Source: Alviniconcha marisindica
Lineage: Eukaryota; Mollusca; Gastropoda; Provannidae
NCBI GenBank assembly: GCA_018857735.1
Contig: JABMCL010001849.1
Coordinates: 195,001 to 259,000, forward strand
Direction: 5' to 3'
DNA length: 64,000 bases
Position numbers and translations under genes: made by a program
Notes under the pieces: generated by a model
Seen by the model: only the letters and a program-made list of their open reading frames with translations
Told to the model about the DNA's origin: nothing
The model's database searches: none
Shown here: piece after piece, positions 36,460-50,769 of the stretch
Numbering within the stretch: the stretch's first letter is position 1
Layout of the letters: each line of letters opens with the position of its first letter

Positions 36460-39400
36460 CACACATATCACACAGACACACTCACTCACTCACTCACACT
36501 ACAGAGGCAAACTGACCCCTGACTTTTGCTGATGTTGGCTCCCTCAGTGCAGTTGGTGGCAATGTAGCCATCATCAAACCACGATTCCTGCACGCACTTG
36601 TCCCCCTGCAGACTGAAGCCAAAGTCGCTGCAACCATCAAAACACAGAACAGGATTTCACTATTCATTCCCTGGCAATCAACCCAGTTCATTAATCACTA
36701 CCCACATTCATCAACACAGACACACCAGCCAGCTTATCCCCAGCATCAGCCAATCCTGGTCAACAGCCAGTCTCAATCATCCGCCAATCCTGGTCAACAG
36801 CCACTCTTAATTATCAGCCAATCCTGGTCAACAGCCAGTCTCAATCATCCGCCAATCCTGGTCAGCAGCTGGCCTCAATCATCCGCCAATCCTGGTCAGC
36901 AGCTGGCCTCAATCATCCGCCAATCCTGGTCAGCAGCTGGCCTCAATCATCCGCCAATCCGGGTCAGCAGCTGGCCTCAATCATCCGCCAATCCTGGTCA
37001 GCAGCTGGCCTCAATCATCCTTGGTGTTTAAAACTGTATCCACAAATGCTGAATTGACCAGTAGCTCAAGTGGTTAAGTCAGCACACTCTGACCAAGCAA
37101 ACATATCAGCCATGCTGGGAGTGGGTGGTTCAATCCCTGCAAAGTGGTAAGACTAATTGTAGACAGGCTGCTAGAAGTCTTCTACGGGTACTTTGATTTG
37201 ATAAACAATACCCCCCCCCCCCATGAAAAGACACTGCTCAGTCTTCCTTTTCACTCAATGACATGCACTCAACAGCTGCCCCTCCATACACATCACTTAC
37301 CACTCAAAATCTTCATTTTCGCACTTGCACGTCTTGTTCATAATTTCTCTGACAAAGTCCTCTCCATTGAAACACTTGGAGTCTCTTAATCGGCGCTTGA
37401 TCTGCACTCTCTGACCCAACAGACACTGCTCCTGAAAAGTCTGAAAATTGAAGGCTGTAATGATCAGAACAAAAAAACGTATGTAAAAAAAAACATGGCT
37501 GATATAAATCCTCCTTTACAATTATACACTGATTTTCCAAAAATCATGATTGCTTTCCAGGCAATACTGTATTAATCTGACTGTAAGGTAGTACTTTTTT
37601 TCTAACATCCAACCCTGTGCCTCGTACACACTACTGTCATATCTGTGACTAAAACTCATTCAGCAAGCAAGCTGTTGTTTTTCTCATATCTGTGACTAAA
37701 ACTCATTCAGCAAGCATGTTGTTGTTTTTCTCCACTGACTGACATGCGAAATCCCACTCACGCTGTCATGGTCACTGGGTATCCAAAACGTGTAGTCCGA
37801 GTTGGAACACTTTCTGGACAACACCTGGGAGAAGTTCAGCTTGATCATTGTCCAGGCTGCACTGGTGTTCTCATGGCCATATATGCTGCACAATGAACAT
37901 GAACATCACATCACATTAAACTCCTTAGTCAAGCTCTATGCCATACTGCTGTTGGCATGCTTGTACATGCTTTTTACCAAAAATTGTACATGCTTTTTAC
38001 CCAAAACAACAGAAGGAGCAAATAATTCCCTTAACTTACACTCAGAACAAGTTTTTTGTGTGTGGGCAGAGTGTAAAACTAATCTGAACTCATAATGCAA
38101 CATGATGAAGAAATCTCTATATATCTGACAATGCATTTCAAGTAATCATGTCAAAAAGAAAATAAGCCTCTATTAGTATTACATTCATTTTGAGCATGAC
38201 CTCAGCGTCATCAGAAAAAGTCAGGTCACATTTTTTCTCGCTGCCTTTTTTTCTCTCTCCCACGTCACTGACCCCCCCGAAAAACCTGATAGTTTAACTG
38301 TACACAGTATATATAACAATTTCAAAGAGAATAGCATGTAAGAAACTGCCAAGCAGTGAAGGAACATGAGACTGATCACAGCATGATGGTTATTGTAGAC
38401 TCTGAGACAGTAGGCAGCAGTCAGAGGACAGTCATTGTTGGTGTCTTAACGTCTCAGAGCTCCCTGTCAGGATTACTTTCAGTTGAAATAATCTTCATGA
38501 CCTGACAACTCCATTATTCAAATCCCTGAAGTCAGTGTCAGCTACAGTAATCTTCATGACCTGACAACTCCATTATTCAAATCCCTGAAGTCAGAGTCAG
38601 CTACAGTAATCTTCATGACCTGATAACTCCATTATTCAAATCCCTGAAGTCAGAGTCAACTACAGTAATCTTCATGACCTGACAACTCCATGATTCAAAT
38701 CCCTGAAGTCAGAGTCAGCTACAGTAATCTTCATGACCTGACAACTCCATTATTCAAATCCCTAAAGTCGGAGTGCAGCTGCTGGAGGGGTAACACTGTA
38801 CTTGTACTGTATGTGTAACAGGAGGAACAGGTGTGCGGAAACAGCTGCATGCACTACCTTCTCACCCAACATTAGGTGAGCCTCAGGCTTTCACTTGAGA
38901 AAGGGAAATAAAAAATTAGAAAATGTTTTTCATTCATCAAATATTAAAAAGTATATACAATCAGCCAAGGAACCAACTGTAGCTATTCATAATGGGTGAT
39001 TGCTTCACAAGTATCCTAAATAAAATAAAAAAAAAATAAAAAGGGGGGGGGGGGGGGGCAGAGGGGTAAAGTAGAGAAAGTAAACAAAAAAGGATGGAAA
39101 TGTGAGGGAGTGGGATGTAGTTAAGTTGGTCGAGTGTCATGGGTAGGTTCAATTCCCTGGTGCAGCAAGGGATTTGTTTCTGAGAGTGACCTTTCAGTGC
39201 CGACTCTACCACAGCCCTGTGCAGAATGGCATGCATTAAGGGCATCCCTGCGCACGTTACAGATCCTAAGCATTGGCAGCCGTACCACAGAGTGGACACA
39301 CACAAATACATCACACACTAGGTCATATCTTGAGGATGGAATGTGGATAACCATGTCATTTCCAACAGAACAGGCATACTACCTCCATAAAAAGAGGCAT

Positions 39401-39914
39401 GCAGATGAAGAAGAAGAAGGATAGCAGTGACAGTACACAGGAAAATGAAGAGTAACCCACCTGACAACGACAGTGTTGATGTCTGGTTCATTCAGCACTC
39501 CATCCACAATCAGTTTCTTGCTTCCGAAGTGTTCACTTTGCCATGTCTTCCCCTCATCGTATGTGAAGCTGCAGCCACATCAGCAGAACAAAATTACAGT
39601 AACACTGACTGCCGGTTTGAGAACAAGTAATTTTGCACCAACAGCCTTAAACAAGATCTGCGTGGATGGTTCCAGGGTCAAATGTGACTCACATGACACA
39701 ATTGTTAGCTCTGAAAGGCCCAAGCCCAAATTTTCTTTGAGTTTTTTTTTTTTCGCTCAAAGGATTTTTGTTGTTTCTGTCTGTAGGAATGAATCCACCA
39801 GTACATCAGGGTGTGGTCAGACTCATTTAAAGACAAAGTTTGGAAAGGCATCTTAAAACAATTATGAGGACAGGGACTCCAAAGGGTAAAACATGCCGAA
39901 TAGATCCATCCACA

Positions 39915-39946
<32 letters not shown>

Positions 39947-42900
39947 ATATATAAATTCTGAAAACCAAATGGCTAACCAAAGCTCAGTATGTAGAGTATT
40001 CAGGTGCACAGTATTTCTTTTAAAAATCTTCAAAGTTTAGCTGGACATGTATTTAACCCTTTCCCCATTAAAGCACTACTGTTGCATGATGCAATATCCT
40101 TTCAAGAACAGTCTGGATGAAAGATTAAACTATCCAGAAATGTTCATTTTGAAAGCTCAGTCCACATAAGAATACATAAAAAGAAGGCTCTACTTCAGAA
40201 GGTCATACTGAAGAAGCTGTGTAACTCACTGAGCTTGGAGCGTGTGTTCTTGGTCACCCGTTTTGATGGCTGTGATGAGACTTCCTTGGTCCAGAATGTT
40301 GAAATGGTACACTCCAAGCAGGGAAGACTGTCACAAACAAACACACGCACGTCTGCATACATGCACATATACACAGATAAGTCAATGTTCAACCTACTTG
40401 CAAGAAAATCAGGCTTTTACAGTTGTAGCGTTCATGAAATCAACAGCAGACAATGCATGCCATGCCTGATAGAACATTTTGCATGTTTGTGCCTGTCCAT
40501 CATTTTAAGCCTGTGATAGTGTTTGCGTGTTGCCAGTGTCACAGTAAAGCACTCTGCACTTCCAGCTAAGGGAGATGGGGTGCTGAGTAAATTTCCATGA
40601 CCTTGCTTCATTACTAACCTTACTCCACGTCCAGCCGCCGTCAACGCTGGTAAAGACGGACATGTTTTTCAGGTCATGCTCATAGTTGCGTCCATAGTGG
40701 CCGTGGGCGATGATGAAGCCTGGTGCCCTCTCCTCCGACAGTATCCAGTTCTGCAGGAAGCTGGCCATGTCCAGACGCAGCAGCAGAGCGCAGTCATCCT
40801 GCCACACACACACAGCGTCACTGTCCACCCCAGGCCAGGCTATGGCTACTCACCTGACTCCAGCCACAGCCGTGGGGCAGCAGTCAAGTCAGTTGCCAAC
40901 TCCAGCTACAACACAGAAACACTGTACGACACCAGCACAACACAACAGTACAGTCAATCGACGCAAGCACAATCAGACATCAACTTCAGAAAGACCAACT
41001 GTGATGGAAATCCATACATATGTTACCAGAAAGAACTGCCCTAGAAAGTTCTCAAACAGGGTTTTGCAGATTTCTTTCTGCTCAAGAATGACCCTTGCCG
41101 CTGCTCCTCAACTGATGCAATTTACGTCTACTGGCGGAAAAATCTGATGTCTGACAACACAGTAAACATAACTACACACACACACACACAAAACAACACT
41201 AGCACAATATGCTAAACTCACAAAACACAAAAACAACAACAGAGTTGAGCAGTCACCTCATTTTTGGAGGTGCAGTTGTGTGGGGGAGGGATTTCAAGCC
41301 AGTTGCCTCCCCTGTCAAAGGAGATGAGACTTTTCAAACGTCTCTGGCTGGAGTTGCTGCTGTTGAGCTGCTGGTTGGCCAGGAACGTGCCATTGAGTCC
41401 TTGAACCTGTCAAACAGTTCACAATCACATGCTGTATTTGGGTGTGCAGGAAATGGATAATTTAAAAAATAAATAAAAAAGGGCGGGGGGAAAGATGACA
41501 TGAAAACATCAATCAAATAAAATCACAATAGGAACAAAAAGCCAGCTTCTCTCTCTCTCTCTAAGTGCACATGCATCTCCAACTACAGCAGAACTCACTT
41601 GAGATTAATTCCCTCAAGATGAGATTCTGCCTGAACAAAGTCACTGATGTCCATTCACAGTGGGCTTACAGTGCCTAAGGCACACAATCAGAGCAATGGC
41701 TACTCCATTTCAACTTGCCTCAATTCTTTCATTTGACAACACAAAGAAGCTGTGTCATCTGACAACACAAAGAAGCTGTGTCACCTGACAACACAAAGAA
41801 GCTGTGTCACCTGACAACACAAAGAAGCTGTGTCACCTGACAACACAAAGAAGCTGTGTCACCTGACAACACAAAGAAGCTGTGTCACCTGACAACACAA
41901 AGAAGCCAACATGTTCACAATTAAAAATAGTAAGGAGCTGAGCAAACCATCACATTCCCAGAAAAATCTGGCAGCCGTCCAAATGAGTTACCATTGCCAG
42001 CCCAAACCTATGCTAGCTACATTTTAAATGGTCAATATATGGGTGAGCAAAACAAAGAAGAAGAAGAAATGTGAAGAAACCTTCCACATTAACAGGGTGG
42101 AATTCTAGCCTGTTCTTGAAAGCCTGCAGGGATGGGGCAAAGACTAATTTCAGTACAACACAGACTTTCTGACAACAGCACTTTGCTAGATTTCTTTAGT
42201 GCCACTTCAATCCCTGTGCCAGCACAGCATGACAACAAAAGCTGTGACTTTACGGCTGACACAACGAGAAATGTAATGGCCCAACTTATCACAGGCACAG
42301 TGATGACTCACCTTGTGCATGTCCACATCAAACCAGTGGAAGGCAGCACGGTGATGGACGTTGGAGAGGCTGAGCACGTAGAAACGGCCGGTGGGGTCAG
42401 AAAGGTACAGGCTGACGCCCATACGGTCACCGTGGTTTACAGCGATGAACACCTGACCCGCGTCTGCATCCACCACCAAGAAATCCTGCCACAGAGAGAA
42501 CAGAGTTCAAAAACCAAGTGCAAAGGGTCCTGTTTGTGTGCTGTTTTCATGCATGCATGTTTGTGTGCTGTTGTTTTTGTACATGTATGGAAGCATGATG
42601 CATGCATGTTTATGAGTGTGTGTGTGTGAGGGGGGGGATGGTGGGGGGGGGGGGGGGGGAGGTAAACTGTTTTTCTCTCCACATCTAGCCAATCAATTTC
42701 ATGGCCAACTGTATGACAAACAGTTTTCCAGTAATTGGATTTGAATATTCTCACAGGATCACCTGAGGACAGGACAAACAGTTAAAGTCCACAAAAATAA
42801 CAAATACTGATTTACTTTTAAAACTGCACCACGAAGCTAGTATCTAATTCACTGATGGCATGAACAAATCATCACTATCCATTATAATTTCTGAATAAAA

Positions 42901-43469
42901 ATTGATTGAATAATGAACAGCCAATTCATTCATGGATTACTGAATTCACTACTTTACTCATTCCTCGTTTGATGAGTAATGCTAGCTTGACTATGTACTA
43001 GGTTTCTTTGTAATACAGTGGAACCCCTCTTAAACACCATCCTAAAAATCAAGCAAAAATTACCTGAGAAGTAGTCTTTGGTGCAGAGTTCCTTTACAGG
43101 GAAATACAAAAGGAAACCTTTCAAAAAAAGAGATCTTCAAAAATGGGTGGGCGCTCATCCAGAGTTGAGCAGCACCTGTGATTACATACATACCTTGGTT
43201 TGCACATTGTCAGGGAAGTAGGTGTGGGCAAAGTGTTGTCTCTTGTGAGAAACCATCATGTGCGAATCAGTCCCATCCAGGTTGGATTTCTGAAACAACA
43301 CCAGCAGCACATAACAATATACTTTACTTATCCCAGCATGAAATTAAAGTTATCATTCGACCTCATACATTAAAGCACAACCACAAACTAAATTTTAATA
43401 ATAATAAATCTTAATAATTCAAGGTCATTACACACATACTCTTTCTCTTGCAAGCACACACATACACAT

Positions 43470-43524
<55 letters not shown>

Positions 43525-46500
43525 GACACACACATGCACACTGGGCATCATATTTTGCACAGCACTCTTCCTTGGCTGGAACATTTACAACTGAGCTATG
43601 CTGCATGTTGCACATGTGTAATATTTAGCAGCCTTAGTACTGGCTCAGTCCACTGCAGGAAATTCTGACTGACAAGACTGGGTTAGGCTGTGTGCAGCAT
43701 ACACAAGGTCAGTGCTGCAAAGTTAAACAAATGTTTGCCACGATTTGAACATTTACTAGTCACAACAAAATGTGATGTGTCAGTGGACATAATGTGAAGA
43801 ATATGTAACATTTGCCAGTGCACCTAGGGAAACTTTCCCTACTCATCACTGAATTTCTGCTGCTTCTTTATTAAGTGTGCAGCCAGCACATGCATTCCAT
43901 ACATTTTCAGCCTCCTCCAAAGGACTGGACATTCAGTCCAGTTTTCCCACCAGACACATTACTGCTGTCTTGTAAAAACAAGCAACAACAACAAACAAAC
44001 AAAAAGAGAATTTCAAGGAACAGAATCATGAATAGAGGTGTCTTCCAAACTCATGCAAAAGCTTCACAACATGAACTGAATCTTGTTACTGTGTTAGCTT
44101 GTAATTCCCAAGAATGAATGCTGTGTTTTACACGAGAAGGCAAAGAACAAGTTTTGGCTGTGGGCCTCTGATAGTTTATTCTGTGTTGGCTATGGCTCTG
44201 CAATGGTCTGCGCAATGAAGTGAGATGGAAATGCACATAAGCATTGACACATTGGGCACACATGCATGCAGCAATGTGTGCACACACTAACATACACACA
44301 CCATATACAAACAAAGCCACACACACACATACAGACCACACACATACATACACAACACACATTCACACCACACACAGACTACACACAGACGACACCACAC
44401 CATAATTATACACACAAAGCCACACGTGTCGAACACCCCCACCCAATTACCTGCACAAAGATATACATACACAACACACATTCACACCACACACAGACTA
44501 CACACAGACGACACCACACCATAATTATACACACAAAGCCACACGTGTCGAACACCCCCACCCAATTACCTGCACAAAGATATACATACACAACACACAT
44601 TCACACCACACACAGACTACACACAGACGACACCACACCATAATTATACACACAAAGCCACACGTGTCGAACACCCCCACCCAATTACCTGCACAAAGAT
44701 ATACATACACAACACACATTCACACCACACACAGACGACACCACACCATAATTATACACACAAAGCCACACGTGTCGAACACCCCCACCCAATTACCTGC
44801 ACAAAGATATACATACACAACACACATTCACACCACACACAGACTACACACAGAAAGACACCACACCATAATTATACACACAAATTCCACACGTGTCGAA
44901 CACCCCCACCCCCAATTACCTGCACAAAGATATACATACACAACACACATTCACACCACACACAGACTACACACAGACGACACCACACCATAATTATACA
45001 CACAAAGCCACACGTGTCGAACACCCCCACCCAATTACCTGCACAAAGATATACATACACAACACACATTCACACCACACACAGACTACACACAGACGAC
45101 ACCACACCATAATTATACACACAAAGCCACACGTGTCGAACACCCCCACCCAATTACCTGCACAAAGATATACATACACAACACACATTCACACCACACA
45201 CAGACTACACACAGACGACACCACACCATAATTATACACACAAAGCCACACGTGTCGAACACCCCCACCCAATTACCTGCACAAAGATATACATACACAA
45301 CACACATTCACACTACACACAGACGACACCACACCATAATTATACACACAAAGCCACACGTGTCGAACACCCCCACCCAATTACCTGCACAAAGATATAC
45401 TCATTGATGAGCAGCATGGTCTGTGTCATGAAGGGCCCCAACTGGTAGTCAATGCCATCTCCCCGTGCCTTGCAATCAGGAATGGTGCACCTCTTGTAGT
45501 AAGCCTGCTCCGAGTCTGATCAACACGCGTCAAAACATGCACTCAACTGCCCATTTACTGATTATGTTATATAGTCATGTAGTCTTGTTTCCCTAAAGTT
45601 GCTGTGCCATGTTTAGCTATGCCATGCAGTGGTGTACCATTTTAAATTGAGTTAGGTTCAGAATGGTAACTGGTACCTATGCAGTGGTGTCCTGTGCTGT
45701 TTCACTGAAGTTGCCATGTCATACAGTTCAACGCAGAATGGTATCTATGCAGTGATGCACTGTTTTGATTCATGCAAGTTGCTGTGCCACACAGTTTGCA
45801 TCAGAACGGTCTTGAGGCAGTGGTGTGCTGTTTGACTTAAGTAACTAGGCCATACTGTTCAGATCAGAATGGTATCTACACAGTGATGTGCTGTTTGACT
45901 TAAGTAACTAGGCCATACTGTTCAGATCAGAATGGTATCTACACAGTGATGTGCTGTTTCCATCAGCTGAAGTTGCTACGCTAGAGTTCAGATCAGAATG
46001 GTATCTACACAGTGATGTGTTGTTTCCATCAGCTGAAGTTGCTACGCTAGAGTTCAGATCAGAATGGTATCTACACAGTGATGTGCTGTTTCCATCAGCT
46101 GAAGTTGCTACGCTAGAGTTCAGATCAGAATGGTATCTACCAGTGATGTGCTGTTTCCATCAGCTGAAGTTGCTACGCTAGAGTTCAGATCAGAATGGTA
46201 TCTACACAGTGATGTGCTGTTTCCATCAGCTGAAGTTGCTACGCTAGAGTTCAGATCAGAATGGTATCTACACAGTGATGTGCTGTTTCCATCAGCTGAA
46301 GTTGCTACGCTAGAGTTCAGATCAGAATGGTATGGAACTATGCAGTGACGTACTGTGTCGATTCACTGAAGCTGCTATGCAACAGTTCAGGTCAGAGTGG
46401 TATCAATGCACTGACACACTGTGTCAATCTACTGAACTGGCTGTCACAGTTCAGGTCACAGTGGTATCAATGCACTGACACATTGTGTCAATCTACTGAA

Positions 46501-49500
46501 CTGGCTGTCACAGTTCAGGTCACAGTGGTATCAATGCACTGACACACTGTGTCAATCTACTGAACTGGCTGTCACAGTTCAGGTCACAGTGGTATCAATG
46601 CACTGACACACTGTGTCAATCTACTGAACTGGCTGTCACAGTTCAGGTCACAGTGGTATCAATGCACTGTACACTGTGTCAATCTACTGAACTGGCTGTC
46701 ACAGTTCAGGTCACAGTGGTATCAATGCATGACACATTGTGTCAATCTACTGAACTGGCTGTGTCACAGTTCAGGTCACAGTGGTATCAATGCACTGACA
46801 CACTGTGTCAATCTACTGAACTGGCTGTCACAGTTCAGGTCACAATGGTATCAATGCACTGACACACTGTGTCAATCTACTGAACTGGCTGTCACAGTTC
46901 AGGTCACAGTGGTATCAATGCACTGACACACTGTGTCAATCTACTGAACTGGCTGTGTCACAGTTCAGGTCACAGTGGTATCAATGCACTGACACACTGT
47001 GTCAATCTACTGAACTGGCTGTCACAGTTCAGGTCACAGTGGTATCAATGCACTGACACACTGTGTCAATCTACTGAACGGGCTGTCACAGTTCAGGTCA
47101 CAGTGGTATCAATGCACTGACACACTGTGTCAATCTACTGAACTGGCTGTCACAGTTCAGGTCACAGTGGTATCAATGCACTGACACATTGTGTCAATCT
47201 ACTGAACTGGCTGTGTCACAGTTCAGGTCACAGTGGTATCAATGCACTGACACACTGTGTCAATCTACTGAACTGGCTGTCACAGTTCAGGTCACAGTGG
47301 TATCAATGCACTGACACACTGTGTCAATCTACTGAACTGGCTGTCACAGTTCAGGTCACAGTGGTATCAATGCACTGACACACTGTGTCAATCTACTGAA
47401 CTGGCTGTCACAGTTCAGGTCACAGTGGTATCAATGCACTGACACACTGTGTCAATCTACTGAACTGGCTGTCACAGTTCAGGTCACAGTGGTATCAATG
47501 CACTGACACACTGTGTCAATCTACTGAACTGGCTGTCACAGTTCAGGTCAGAGGGGTATCTACACAGTGACCCATATGTAGGTTCACTGAATTTGCTATG
47601 TCATTATGATTGAGCACAGTGAGTCTGCTCAACAGCAGAGAATAGCACTATTTAAAAGCCATCAACAACAGTTGAGATCAGACTGGTATCTACACAGCGA
47701 TGCAATATGTAGGTTCACTGAATTTGCTGTGTCACTACAGTTCACATCAGATTGATATCTCCACAGTGATACAATGATTATGTAGGTTCACTAAATTTGC
47801 TATGTCATTATGTCTCCTGAGTGATGCAATATGTAGGTTCACTGAATTTGCTGTCATTACAGTTGAGATCAGACTGGTATCTATGAAGTGATGCAATATG
47901 TAGGTTCATTGAATTTGCTGTCATTACAGTTGAGATCAGACTGGTATCTATGGAGTGATGCAATATGTAGGTTCACTGAATTTGCTGTCATTACAGCTAA
48001 GATCAGACTGGTATCTATGGAGTGATGCAATATGTAGGTTCATTGAATTTGCTGTCATTACAGTTGAGATCAGACTGGTATCTATGGAGTGATGTAATAT
48101 GTAGGTTCATTGAATTTGCTGTCATTACAGTTGAGATCAGACTGGTATCTATGGAGTGATGCAATATGTAGGTTCATTGAATTTGCTGTCATTACAGTTG
48201 AGATCAGACTGGTATCTGTGGAGTGATGCAATATGTAGGTTCACTGAATTTGCTGTCATTACAGTTGAGATCGGACTGGTATCTATGGAGTGATGCAATA
48301 TGTAGGTTCACTGAATTTGCTGTCATTACAGTTGAGATCAGACTGGTATCCATGCAGGGTCATGCTTCAGATTCACATGCACTGCTGTGTAATGATGAAC
48401 AGTTCATACCAAATTGTTATTATGCAGTAATGCACTGTGAAAATCCCAAATCAACTGTAACCTGTCTTGCAAGAATTTGCCCAGCTAGCCTTTAACAGTT
48501 ATTACTACCTACCCCCCCCCCCCCCCCCCCCCCATGGAGTGCACATTGTGTTGATACAAAGAGTACACATGTACAAAAGCCTTTCTCACCCTGAGGTTGT
48601 ACCTCCATATGAACGATTTTTGGTCCATCAGATCCCGTTCACGCCCCTGCACACATAGAGTTAGTTACTAAGTAATTGTATTCTCACCTCTGGGCAATCA
48701 AACTCTGTCATAAGCAAACGCACCTTTAAAAACTCTTCTCATATACCATGTATATGTGTAAATCCTTTCTCAAGTAAAATCCACAAAAGCAATTCCTACA
48801 CAAATATAAAATGCACACATACACAAACATCAAATCCAAATTTTCGAAGTGTTAATCCTATCAAAACTGCCCTTGTTAAAAAAGCATGTAAGGCTAGGAG
48901 ATGCTGTTGTTGTTGACCAGTGCATGGCAGCAAGCTGTCCATACCATCTATCACGCACAGAACAGGCATTAGAATTCATATTATGAAGAATACGGTACAA
49001 CACATAATGTAGGACCTAAGAGTTAATCATTACTACGTTAAAACATGCACATGTATCTCAATTTCTTTTACAAGGAGTAAGTCTCTGACAGAGAGGCAAC
49101 ACTCACCAGAAAAATCTGGGGTTGACATCGCTTTGCAGCAGTGTCCAGTTGGAGCCAAAGTTCATAGAAACGTACAACTGTAACACAAGACAAGAAGGAA
49201 TCACACAACTTGTCTTCCTTTGACATAGTTTTAGTTCTTAACATTAAAGAATTTCCTTCATCCAAGTTACTGTCCTATAAAAAGTAATTACTTTGTCAGG
49301 TATTTAAAGGAACTACATGTCTCACACTAAAATTAAACGGGGAAACGAACTTGATCTACAAATTTTTTTTAATACAATTCAAAGTACTGTTCATTTATTT
49401 AATGGTAGTGTTCATGACTACTAGCACCAACATAAATGAACAAAAAACAGTGTTTGTCCCTATTACTAGTATTAGCACTGACATAAAAAAAGCCAGTGTT

Positions 49501-50555
49501 CCTCAGTATTAGCACTGACATAAAAAAGCCAGTGTTCCTCAGTATTAGCACTGACATTAAAAAAAGCCAGTGTTCCTCAGTATTAGCACTGACATAAATG
49601 AACACAAAACAGTGTCCACCGACATAAATGAACACAGAACAGAGTACAGCGACATAAATGAACACAAAACAGTGTTCATCCCTATTAGCACGGACATAAA
49701 CGCCAGCATTCACACTTGTTTAGTGCTTACAAATGAACACAAGCCAGTGTTCTTCAGTAACAGCACTGACATAAATGAACACAAACCAGTGTTCATCCCT
49801 ATTAGCACTGACATAAATGAACACAAACCAGTGTTCATCCCTACTAGCACTGACATAAATGAACACAAACCAGTGTTCATCCCTATTAGCACTGACATAA
49901 ATGAACACAAACCAGTGTTTATCCCTATTAGCACTGACATAAATGAACACAAACCAGTGTTTATCCCTATTAGCACTGACATAAATGAACACAAAACAGT
50001 GTTCATCCCTATTAGTACTGACATAAATGAACACAAACCAGTGTTTATCCCTATTAGCACTGACATAAATGAACACAAAACAGTGTTCATCCCTATTAGC
50101 ACTGACATAAACGAACACAAAACAACAAGGAATGTTCAGTTTTGAGACATGCCAGCCAGTGGAAAGACAAGACCTCAAGTTGCCAAGCTCTGAGAATCTT
50201 ACTTCAGTCCCCTGTCCTCTTCAACTTTATTCCTAACTGCCACTGTGGTGACAATGACAGGAAAGCAATAGCTGCCTCACCTTTCTGTGGTAGTAGTCAT
50301 ACAAAAGCATCCAGTCAGAGTTCTCGGGATGCATGTGGAGGTCATCAACGGCTGCTGGCAATGGCGCACTAGTGTGTGTATTCATCTCATCCGCCGACAT
50401 GTACAGGCGTTTGTTCTTGATGTCTGTGAACACCATCTGAACAAAACAACCCACAATAAGTACAGACATAATAATAATAATAATAATGGATAGCTTTTAT
50501 ACAGTGCAAATCTTCTTGCATAACAAAAATTCAGTGCATTACAACACACTAGTCA

Positions 50556-50622
<67 letters not shown>

Positions 50623-50729
50623 ATAATGATAATAACAATAACAATTGTGGAGATTTCTATAGCGAGCATCTACCACACAAGGTGGGAACACAGGGCACTT
50701 TACAACAGTACTAGCAACACACACACACA

Positions 50730-50769
<40 letters not shown>

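Noticed and set aside
44266..45231. Regularly spaced repeats resembling a CRISPR-like array
   Set aside because: Direct tandem repeats without unique spacers in an animal intron; unit and spacer are the same homogenised sequence.
49570..50178. Open frames of 136-191 codons on both strands (STDINEHKPVFIPI repeats)
   Set aside because: A 45-bp minisatellite divisible by three gives open frames automatically. It lies inside receptor intron 4.
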